DNA of 5,955 nucleotides from Pseudomonadales bacterium (lineage in GTDB: Bacteria > Pseudomonadota > Gammaproteobacteria > Pseudomonadales > UBA3067). The stretch is from NCBI GenBank assembly GCA_016763235.1, contig JAESUE010000347.1, forward strand, positions 1-5,955, written 5' to 3'. The notes under the pieces were generated by a model. It was not told the DNA's origin. It did no database searches and worked only from the letters and a program-made list of their open reading frames with translations. Numbering within the stretch: the stretch's first letter is position 1; each line of letters begins with the position of its first letter. Positions 1 through 4,832 of the stretch are shown piece after piece. Made by a program: the position numbers and the translations under genes.

Positions 1-163
1 AATTAGGAATAGTGGTAATATTAGCAGGATACTTAGTCCAGTGATGAACGATGCTTTTACTGCTTAATCCTAAGTTGCTACGAATATCACCAGAAACAAG
101 CCCGCCACCTAAAGCAGGTTGTGTAAAACGACTCAGAGCCGTATCTAATCGTGCAAAATGCAT
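1..163 (-). CDS. Third displaced effector cassette, C-terminal part beyond window
   Basis: 54 visible codons from Met (MHFARLDTALSRFTQPALGG ... WTKYPANITTIPN), nearly identical to residues 161-214 of the full effector and to the start of the 1948 cassette. The upstream frame carries the same in-frame TAG (226-224) and there is no Shine-Dalgarno before the ATG, so this is again a truncated cassette, not a normal gene. The variable tip and its immunity gene should lie to the left of the window. Confidence 0.65.
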   Translation of the reverse strand, partial: MHFARLDTALSRFTQPALGGGLVSGDIRSNLGLSSKSIVHHWTKYPANITTIPN

Positions 164-275
164 TTTACGTTGGGCAAAAAAATGTTGACTGCTTAAATTG
201 CCGTTCGCTTTATAACTTGACCACTATAACCTGCTGCATAGTCGCTTTTCCTAAAGGACATGCGCTTAAAGAGAG

Positions 276-641
276 CTACAGAATATAAATTCTATGCAAT
301 GCAACTGCAGCGCCCCCTAAAACAGCGCTTACCATAAACCAGCAAAAAGCAAAGATAAACAATCTTTGAACAGGTTTAGGAACATTATCTCTTTTCTCAA
401 GCATACCATATCGCTTAGCATGAAAAGACCAAAGGAATACTGTGGCGTATTGCAATACGCCTTGCCCTGCAAAAAAAATATTTAAGGTATAAAACCGAGT
501 GCCGTTATCGAGAGTATCCTCTAAATAAGGCAACCATTTTGACTTTAAATAAAGCAAAAACCCAAGCCAAGAAAATATACCAAAGAGACTGCCGAAGAAT
601 AAAAACATCACGAGTTTATTGAAGAGACTTATATTTTCCAT
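276..641 (-). CDS. Putative immunity protein A', paralogue of the 2063-2425 protein
   Basis: A 121-residue protein starting MENISLFNKL, with three membrane segments near residues 8-32, 51-73 and 93-117. Residues 31-105 are almost identical to immunity A. The first helix (LVMFLFFGSLFG against ILLIFLFFGGCFG) and the last 15 residues (VLGGAAVALHRIYIL against FLMVAVAVCMEFMG) differ. Since its matching toxin survives only as a tip remnant, it may be an orphan immunity gene kept for protection against relatives that still carry that toxin. The ATG follows the remnant's stop by 4 nt and has no clear Shine-Dalgarno. Role inferred from context. Confidence 0.72.
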   Translation of the reverse strand: MENISLFNKLVMFLFFGSLFGIFSWLGFLLYLKSKWLPYLEDTLDNGTRFYTLNIFFAGQGVLQYATVFLWSFHAKRYGMLEKRDNVPKPVQRLFIFAFCWFMVSAVLGGAAVALHRIYIL

Positions 642-645
642 AAAA

Positions 646-828
646 TTATTTCAGCCCAGTGCGCAAGTACAATTCTTCGCCTGCAAAGTCGCCTAGAGAA
701 CCACCAAATTTCCCCCCGAAATAGCCACCTCCAGAACCAGCGACAACAGCACACCAAAAAGGACTCGTGCCAGCCGTAGGTAAACCAAAGACTACGGTAC
801 AAGAAAAACCAAGAGGTAAATGCTTGAG
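646..828 (-). pseudogene. Effector-tip remnant (last ~55 residues of toxin cassette)
   Basis: 60 codons after an in-frame TAA (831-829), with no start codon or Shine-Dalgarno. From about 809 onward it matches the end of the full effector: CTVVFGLPTAGTSPFWCAVV, AGSGGGYFGGKFGG, and a divergent tail ending LRTGLK. Its TAA is 4 nt before the immunity A' ATG, the same junction as in the intact pair. The body of this toxin is gone, replaced by the spacer at 829-1037. It explains why an immunity gene here has no toxin. Confidence 0.7.
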
Positions 829-1037
829 TTAACACATTGAACTTAAGAAAGAATCAAAAGCTACAGCTTATTAAAACATATTACTTCAAGCCTTGACCCC
901 TTTTCTTTTTTTCTTAATCGGGAGGTTAAGCGTAATATCGCGTTAAAATACCGTATGGATAGCGGGAATTAGATGGGCGTCCTTTACCTTCCCCGATGGA
1001 TACGACAAAACCCGCTATAATTATACTATCTCGTAAA
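829..1037. other. 209-bp spacer between immunity B and the toxin-tip remnant
   Basis: No gene or cassette homology found here. It holds an 8-bp inverted repeat, ATAGCGGG (959-966) and CCCGCTAT (1011-1018), around a 44-nt loop. It also holds a short palindrome, TCAAG-C-CTTGA (886-896), followed by GACCCC and a pyrimidine run. The last part resembles motifs I recall near REP-associated (Y1-type) transposases, but no transposase is present. It replaces the toxin body expected here, so it probably marks a deletion or insertion scar. Confidence 0.4.
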
Positions 1038-1048
1038 TTAAATGTGAT
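1020..1048 (-). promoter_or_regulatory. Candidate minus-strand promoter reading toward immunity A'
   Basis: A perfect TATAAT (minus strand, 1025-1020) lies 17 bp from ATCACA (1048-1043, 4/6 to the -35 consensus). It overlaps the end of immunity B. It would transcribe the spacer, the toxin-tip remnant and immunity A', letting that immunity gene be made without the full-length toxin. The surrounding DNA is A/T rich, so a chance match is quite possible. Confidence 0.3.
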
Positions 1049-1412
1049 GTATTTTATAAATAATTAGAGAGCTAAAAACTATAATGCTTGAAAGTAACCA
1101 AAGCAAATTACTAATAATAAATAATTTTTGAACTCTTTTAGGCACAAGCTCTCTTTGCTTTAACTTATTGCAACGTTTTGCTTGCCAGTCAAATTGAAAT
1201 ATGAGCGCATAACGTGAAATACCAAGTCCCGCAGAGAATATATTGGAAGAAAATGAGTAATAGTTTTCATCTATAGTTTCTTCAACAAACGAAAGCCATT
1301 TATACTTTAAATAAACAATAGATACCCACCATATGACTCCAACTAAACAACCAAATGGGAATATTAATAATAGCAATATTTGTGCACTCGTCATTTCATT
1401 AAAGGAAATCAT
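1038..1412 (-). CDS. Putative immunity protein B, divergent three-helix membrane protein
   Basis: A 124-residue protein, MISFNEMTSAQ..., whose start overlaps the stop of the preceding toxin cassette (ATGA), so translational coupling is likely. Three hydrophobic segments lie near residues 11-35, 55-73 and 95-119. It keeps the skeleton of immunity A: YLKYKWL, then E-T-D, NIFSAGLG, YA, AKR, and VPKRVQKLF. Most other positions differ. Divergence in step with the divergent toxin tip just upstream supports a cognate pair distinct from the A pair. The role as inner-membrane immunity is inferred from context. No named family recognised. Confidence 0.72.
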   Translation of the reverse strand: MISFNEMTSAQILLLLIFPFGCLVGVIWWVSIVYLKYKWLSFVEETIDENYYSFSSNIFSAGLGISRYALIFQFDWQAKRCNKLKQRELVPKRVQKLFIISNLLWLLSSIIVFSSLIIYKIHHI

Positions 1413-1948
1413 TTGATACTGCTTAACTTATAAATTTCTTTTCCGCCTGCTTCTCCTAGTGTTCCAATGCTTTTGGCACCATAGAATCCAGCCCCTGCGC
1501 CGACAACTAAAGAACACCAAAATAAGCTAGTGCCAGCACTTTCTACTCCAAATAATATATTACAACCCACATAAGCTGCATACCCACCTAGACTACCTCC
1601 AAAAACACTACCCGCAGCCTTACCCGTTTGAGTATATTTGGATTTACCGCATTGAACATCATCACCAATGGTGCAAGCTTTTTGAATGTTAGCTACTGCA
1701 TCAACACCTGTCAGCATTATCCCCAAATAGCCTACGCGCTTTAAATTGCGTGACATTTCAGCTACCGCAGCATAATTTTTATGGAAATTAGGAATAGTGG
1801 TAATATTAGCGGGATACTTAGTCCACTGATGAGCGATGCTTTTACTGCTTAATCCTAAATTGCTACGAATATCACCAGAAACAAGCCCGCCACCTAAAGC
1901 AGGTTGTGTAAAACGACTCAGAGCCGCATCTAATCGTGCAAAATGCAT
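1409..1948 (-). CDS. Displaced effector C-terminal cassette, N-terminally truncated
   Basis: 179 codons matching residues 161-340 of the full effector. The first 80 or so residues (from MHFARLDAALSRF) are nearly identical; the glycine-rich tip differs (GSVFGGSLGGYAAYVGCN, GTSLFWCSLVVGAGAGFYGA). The four cysteines (92, 100, 129, 145) are kept. Homology to the effector DNA starts upstream of the ATG, at about 2004. The frame is closed by TAG at 2011-2009, and the ATG at 1948 is the former internal Met161 with no Shine-Dalgarno. It therefore looks like a silent or poorly translated cassette, not a normal gene. It lacks the LysM-like and helical N-terminal parts presumably needed for delivery. 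Its TGA overlaps the ATG of the next immunity gene by 4 bases (ATGA). Best read as an orphan toxin tip usable by recombination. Confidence 0.7.
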   Translation of the reverse strand: MHFARLDAALSRFTQPALGGGLVSGDIRSNLGLSSKSIAHQWTKYPANITTIPNFHKNYAAVAEMSRNLKRVGYLGIMLTGVDAVANIQKACTIGDDVQCGKSKYTQTGKAAGSVFGGSLGGYAAYVGCNILFGVESAGTSLFWCSLVVGAGAGFYGAKSIGTLGEAGGKEIYKLSSIK

Positions 1949-2587
1949 TTTACGCTGGGTAAAAAAATGTTGACTGCTTAAATTGCCGTTCGTTTTAAAA
2001 CTTGACCACTATAACCTGCTGCATAGTCGCTTTTCCTAAAGGACATGCGCTTTAAGAGACCCTCAGCCCATAAATTCCATGCATACAGCCACAGCTACCA
2101 TTAAAAAAGTACTTACCATAAACCAACAAAAAGCAAAAATAAACAACCTCTGAACAGGTTTAGGGACATTATCTCTTTTCTCAAGCATGCCATACCGCTT
2201 AGCATGAAAAGACCAAAGGAATACTGTGGCGTATTGCAACACGCCCTGCCCTGCAAAAAAAATATTTAAGGTATAAAACCTAACACCGTTATCGAGAGTA
2301 TCCTCTAAATAAGGCAACCATTTTGACTTTAAATAAAGTACAAGTCCAAGCCATGAAAATATACCAAAGCAACCGCCGAAGAATAAAAATATCAAGAGGA
2401 TATTGCAGTGACTTATATTTTCCATAAAATTATTTCTGCCCAGTGAGTAAGTACAATTGTTCACCCAACATTTCGCCAGCTCTCCCTAAATATTTCCCTC
2501 CTAAATAACCACCCCCAGAACCAGCGACAACAGCACACCAAAAAGGACTTGTGCCGCTAGTAGGTAAACCAAAGACTACGGTACAAG
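1786..2587. repeat. Long direct repeat, copy 2
   Basis: Second copy of the segment of about 800 bp, spanning the effector tip, immunity A, the linker and the start of the 1948 cassette. The period of about 1785 bp corresponds to one cassette pair. The linker (2005-2046 against 220-261) is essentially unchanged between copies. The similarity stops abruptly near 2587, inside the effector gene. Confidence 0.85.
2063..2425 (-). CDS. Putative immunity protein A, three-helix membrane protein
   Basis: A 120-residue protein beginning MENISHCN. I chose the ATG at 2425 because it lies 4 nt after the effector stop, the same spacing as in the paralogue at 641. The upstream in-frame ATG at 2464 would lie inside the effector gene. 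There is no clear Shine-Dalgarno, so translation is probably coupled to the effector. Three hydrophobic segments lie near residues 8-32, 51-73 and 93-117. They are joined by a conserved basic loop (HAKRYGMLEKRDNVPKPVQR) and preceded by YLKSKWLPYLEDTLDNG. The central 70 or so residues are almost identical to the protein at 276-641. The first 30 and last 15 residues differ, which points to specificity at the ends. Inner-membrane immunity to the preceding effector is inferred from position and topology. Confidence 0.72.
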   Translation of the reverse strand: MENISHCNILLIFLFFGGCFGIFSWLGLVLYLKSKWLPYLEDTLDNGVRFYTLNIFFAGQGVLQYATVFLWSFHAKRYGMLEKRDNVPKPVQRLFIFAFCWFMVSTFLMVAVAVCMEFMG

Positions 2588-3452
2588 TAGCCCAAGAAGC
2601 CACGAAACCAACAGCACTACCACCACCAATACTCCCCACCGCTTTCCCTGTTTCCGTATACTTGGCTTTGCTACAACCAGCATCATCACCAACTGCACAA
2701 GCTTTTTTAATATTCACGGTAGCATCAACGCCAGTTAGTGCAATGCCTACATAGCCTACGCGTTTTAAATTACGCGACATCTTAGCTACCGCAGCATAAT
2801 TTTTATGGAAATTAGGAATAGTGGTAATATTAGCAGGGTACTTAGTCCACTGATGAGCGATGCTTTTACTGCTTAATCCTAAATTGCTACGAATATCACC
2901 AGAAACAAGCCCTCCACCTAAAGTCGGTTGTGCAAAACGACTCAGAGCCGTATCTAATCGTGCAAAATGCATTTTACGTTGGGTAAAAAAACCTTGATTG
3001 CTTAAATTGCCGTTCGTTTTAAAACTTGTAACATAAGTGCGCTCTATATCTTTTAGAATAGTTTCTACTTGTTTAGTATGCGCCTTCCACGTCGTATTGC
3101 TTACACCTAAAAGTAAACCATTATAACTGGCAACATTAGAGAGAAGTTCATACCTACTAACGAGCAACTCCTTTTCGGAAATAGCCAGTTCCGATAAGGT
3201 ATTATCCACTGATTTTGCCACCTTTAAGAATTCAGCTTCTTCAATTGTGCATTCCTGAGTATCTTCAGGAGACAGCAACACAACTTGCCCAACTTTAACA
3301 ATGCCATTTTGGATGTGTGAATTAACCATTTTAAAATGTTTGTAGGTGGTTTCAGAAGGTGAGTTGTACATAATCATAATAAGTTGGTCGACAGGCATTT
3401 GTTTTTCAACAATATGTATCGCTTTATTTTGTATACCAGGTACTACACCCAT
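2430..3452 (-). CDS. Putative pore-forming-type effector/toxin with LysM-like N-terminus and glycine-zipper C-terminus
   Basis: A 340-residue protein; the only full-length member of the array. The start is backed by AAAGGA (3465-3460) 7 nt before the ATG. Residues 1-60 resemble a degenerate LysM-like unit, ending NGIVKVGQVVLLSPED. Residues 65-160 look helical, with many charged and leucine residues. From Met161 (MHFARLDTALSRF) to about 240 the protein is nearly identical to the downstream truncated cassettes. Residues 268-330 are glycine- and alanine-rich and hydrophobic (GKAVGSIGGGSAVGFVASW, AVVAGSGGGYLGGKYLG), like glycine-zipper membrane-inserting toxins. Four cysteines (252, 260, 290, 306) are conserved in the next cassette. 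There is no signal peptide. The stop lies 4 nt before a three-helix membrane protein, as expected for a toxin followed by its immunity gene. Function is inferred from architecture; family name not recognised. Confidence 0.8.
   Translation of the reverse strand: MGVVPGIQNKAIHIVEKQMPVDQLIMIMYNSPSETTYKHFKMVNSHIQNGIVKVGQVVLLSPEDTQECTIEEAEFLKVAKSVDNTLSELAISEKELLVSRYELLSNVASYNGLLLGVSNTTWKAHTKQVETILKDIERTYVTSFKTNGNLSNQGFFTQRKMHFARLDTALSRFAQPTLGGGLVSGDIRSNLGLSSKSIAHQWTKYPANITTIPNFHKNYAAVAKMSRNLKRVGYVGIALTGVDATVNIKKACAVGDDAGCSKAKYTETGKAVGSIGGGSAVGFVASWATCTVVFGLPTSGTSPFWCAVVAGSGGGYLGGKYLGRAGEMLGEQLYLLTGQK
2810..3028. repeat. Conserved cassette-entry segment inside the full-length effector
   Basis: These 219 bp match 1786-2004 and 1-219 with few differences. 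They encode the effector from about residue 142 (SFKTNGNLS) to residue 214. Similarity ends sharply after 3028, where the displaced copies switch to linker DNA. This is the natural homology for crossing a displaced tip into the full-length gene. Confidence 0.85.
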
Positions 3453-3484
3453 GCTTAAATCCTTTAATTTTAATGCGTACTTGT

Positions 3485-3490
3485 AGTATA
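3485..3490 (-). promoter_or_regulatory. Candidate -10 element for the effector gene
   Basis: TATACT (5/6 to consensus) preceded by TTTTTTG on the minus strand, 32 bp upstream of the effector ATG. A 5' leader of about 25 nt would follow. No convincing -35 lies at 16-18 bp, where the region is simply A/T rich. It sits just after the remnant's stop, so the effector probably begins its own transcription unit. Confidence 0.35.
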
Positions 3491-3520
3491 CAAAAAATTA
3501 GACTAAGAAAATACTGCCCC

Positions 3521-3861
3521 TTACCTATCAGCATGTACAGAAAATTGCTTTATCACTAGCACACATAACTTATCATCAACAGAAATTAATCCCCTGTAAT
3601 TCTCACCAATATGCGGACTATAATTCCCGTTAATTCCATAATTAAGCGCAAACAAAGAATTATTCCCTGCCCTAACAAAGCACGCCAAAACCTTGGTTCG
3701 TTTGATGAATCAGGTGAAAGAGGTTCTGCGCTATCACCATTACTCCATCCATACGGGGCAGTTTTATATTCACTAGATTTTCGCTTTTATTCATTTCCAT
3801 AATCGACAATACTTAGGGGATTTAGGCAAGGCCCATATTGAGAATTTTTTATCACACATGG
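3521..3861 (-). pseudogene. Frameshifted remnant of an unrecognised protein
   Basis: Two adjoining minus-strand frames with protein-like codon use read as one broken gene. The first frame is open from 3861, giving QYGPCLNPLSIVDYGNE. It is interrupted by TAA at 3789-3787, and then continues with segments such as YKTAPYGWSNGDSAEPLSP and EPRFWRALLGQG. Near 3672-3660 a missing base moves the reading into a second frame, with NNSLFALNYGINGNYSPHI, GENYRGLISVDDKL and VIKQFSVHADR, ending at TAA (3523-3521). Restoring one base gives a smooth GQGNNSLF join. No intact start is seen. The composition (Asn, Gly, Tyr, Ser rich) suggests a soluble or exported protein. No family recognised. Alternative: non-coding DNA with chance open frames. 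Confidence 0.45.
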
Positions 3862-3932
3862 TCAAACGCTGAGATGGCAATCCCCCAAATAGCCAAACCA
3901 TAAACGGCCATTTTAATCGTTAAAATACTCAC
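3852..3932 (-). CDS. Possible small membrane peptide overlapping the dioxygenase stop
   Basis: A 26-codon ORF from a GTG at 3932 that overlaps the dioxygenase TGA by two bases, which could allow translational coupling. A shorter start is the ATG at 3911 (19 codons). The peptide has a hydrophobic core, MAVYGLAIWGIAISAF, long enough for one membrane helix, and ends at TGA (3854-3852). I see no good Shine-Dalgarno for either start. It could be a genuine small protein, or the beginning of a membrane-protein gene lost when the neighbouring region was rearranged, since the DNA just downstream is a decayed reading frame. No family recognised. Confidence 0.25.
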   Translation of the reverse strand: MSILTIKMAVYGLAIWGIAISAFDHV

Positions 3933-4741
3933 GACCACTGAAAACCACACACTTTTTTCCCCATCATGACATCATCGAAAATCACGCTGGCCGCGCTTTC
4001 ACTTGCGCCATAACACACATGCAGTGGCAACAAGTGTTCTTCACGAGGATGGGCATAACGTGCAAAGGGTGCTTTCTGCCAGTTTATCAAACGTTTTTGA
4101 CGTGTGGATTCTTCTAGGTTTTCGTCGCTACAGGTCTCGATCAGCCAATCGTGAAAGGCTTCGTTTCCTTCATCTTTACCAAGCTTCGGCCGCATCAATG
4201 CCTGCATATTATGGAAAGACAAACCCGAGCCAATAATTAGCACATTATTTTTACGCAGCGGCGCAATCGCGCGGCCCATGTCTATTTGTTCTTGCGGATT
4301 TAAACCTTTTTTCATCGACAGCTGTACACAGGGGATATCGGCTTGGGGATAAATCAGCTTTAAAGGAATAAACACACCGTGGTCAAAACCCCTTTGCGGA
4401 TCTAAGACCGCTTCAATGCTGCTTTCCCCCAACAAAGCGCGCACCTTTTCCGCCAACTCTACTTGCCCCGGTGCCGGATAGGTAATCTGATAGGCTTCGT
4501 CAGGAAAACCGTAATAGTCGTAAAAAAGTGGTGGCTGTGCTGCGCTGGTGAGCTTTGGTTTTTCAGTTTCCCAATGGGCGCTGATAATCAGTATTGCATC
4601 AGGGCGTGGAATGCTTGTGGATAGCGACTTTAGAAAAGTTGTTATCTTCTGATGCCCAGGCTCACCAAGAACCGGCAAGGGGCCACCACCGTGGGGAAGA
4701 TACAAAACAGGTGCCCGCTTATTATTTTCTCTTATGGACAT
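3929..4741 (-). CDS. ygiD: DODA/YgiD-type class III extradiol ring-cleavage dioxygenase
   Basis: A 270-residue cytoplasmic protein of the LigB/DODA (4,5-DOPA extradiol dioxygenase) family. These enzymes use a non-haem metal to open catechol-type rings with O2. Seen: YLPHGGGPLPVLG (His17), IISAHWE (His56), GFDHGVFIPLKL (His121), GSGLSFHN (His177) and HPREEHLLPLH (His231/His236). These match the metal-ligand and catalytic histidines of E. coli YgiD, and the length fits (about 260-270). I chose the ATG at 4741 because AGGAGG (4753-4748) lies 6 nt upstream. An adjacent in-frame ATG at 4744 is only 3 nt from that site, and the ATG at 4807 would add 22 residues with no family resemblance and would place the Shine-Dalgarno inside the gene. 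It follows waaA by 91 bp, so it may be co-transcribed or use its own regulated promoter. Family membership is firm; the natural substrate cannot be told from sequence. Confidence 0.93.
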   Translation of the reverse strand: MSIRENNKRAPVLYLPHGGGPLPVLGEPGHQKITTFLKSLSTSIPRPDAILIISAHWETEKPKLTSAAQPPLFYDYYGFPDEAYQITYPAPGQVELAEKVRALLGESSIEAVLDPQRGFDHGVFIPLKLIYPQADIPCVQLSMKKGLNPQEQIDMGRAIAPLRKNNVLIIGSGLSFHNMQALMRPKLGKDEGNEAFHDWLIETCSDENLEESTRQKRLINWQKAPFARYAHPREEHLLPLHVCYGASESAASVIFDDVMMGKKVCGFQWS

Positions 4742-4747
4742 CATGCT

Positions 4748-4753
4748 CCTCCT
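4748..4753 (-). promoter_or_regulatory. Shine-Dalgarno of the dioxygenase gene
   Basis: On the minus strand a perfect AGGAGG precedes two consecutive ATG codons. The spacing is 6 nt to the second ATG (4741) and 3 nt to the first (4744). It decides the start and rules out the longer reading from 4807. Confidence 0.85.
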
Positions 4754-4775
4754 GTTACTAACGTTATTCGTAACA
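4753..4775. promoter_or_regulatory. Operator-like imperfect palindrome upstream of the dioxygenase
   Basis: A 23-bp dyad with 6-bp arms TGTTAC and GTAACA. Eight of eleven base pairs match around the centre at 4764. It abuts the Shine-Dalgarno and overlaps a weak minus-strand promoter candidate: TTGAGC at 4792-4787 and AATAAC at 4768-4763, 18-bp spacing, each 4/6 to consensus. Dyads of this size and place are typical of TetR- or MarR-like repressor sites. The regulator is not in the window and the assignment is inferred. Confidence 0.35.
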
Positions 4776-4832
4776 CCTCGGCTCACGCTCAAATTCGTGC
4801 ATAACACCGTTCGCTGAGGTGTTCCCTTTAAT

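Larger units (their letters stand above)
1..803. repeat. Long direct repeat, copy 1 (of two)
   Basis: Matches 1786-2587 with small indels (offset 1784-1787). It spans, in minus-strand order, the toxin tip, immunity A', a linker of about 55 bp and the 5' part of the next toxin cassette. Differences cluster in the immunity ends and the toxin tail. The left end continues out of the window. Confidence 0.85.

Noticed and set aside
629..835. 68-codon minus-strand ORF starting MLTQAFTSWFF
   Set aside because: It is the wrong frame over the toxin-tip remnant. The homologous frame is 828-646, which matches the end of the full effector.
2426..2464. Longer start (ATG at 2464) for immunity A
   Set aside because: The extra 13 residues are read from the effector's own 3' end. 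The paralogue at 641 starts at the equivalent of 2425.
2551..2754. Plus-strand ORF antisense to the effector tip
   Set aside because: Shadow of the glycine-rich coding strand, with no ribosome site and no independent features.
1..3028. Repeats as a CRISPR array
   Set aside because: The repeated units are hundreds of bases long and coding, with no short regular repeat-spacer pattern.
3611..3802. 63-codon plus-strand ORF
   Set aside because: It lies antisense to the decayed gene, whose minus-strand frames look more protein-like. No Shine-Dalgarno or recognised family.
4003..4236. Plus-strand ORF inside the dioxygenase
   Set aside because: Antisense shadow of a confidently assigned gene.
4742..4807. 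Longer start (ATG at 4807) for the dioxygenase
   Set aside because: The AGGAGG at 4753-4748 points to 4741. The extra residues do not look like the family and overlap the operator-like dyad.
4803..4823. Hairpin AACACC/GGTGTT downstream of waaA as a terminator
   Set aside because: The stem is only 6 bp with a 9-nt loop and no T run on either strand, so it does not qualify as a rho-independent terminator.
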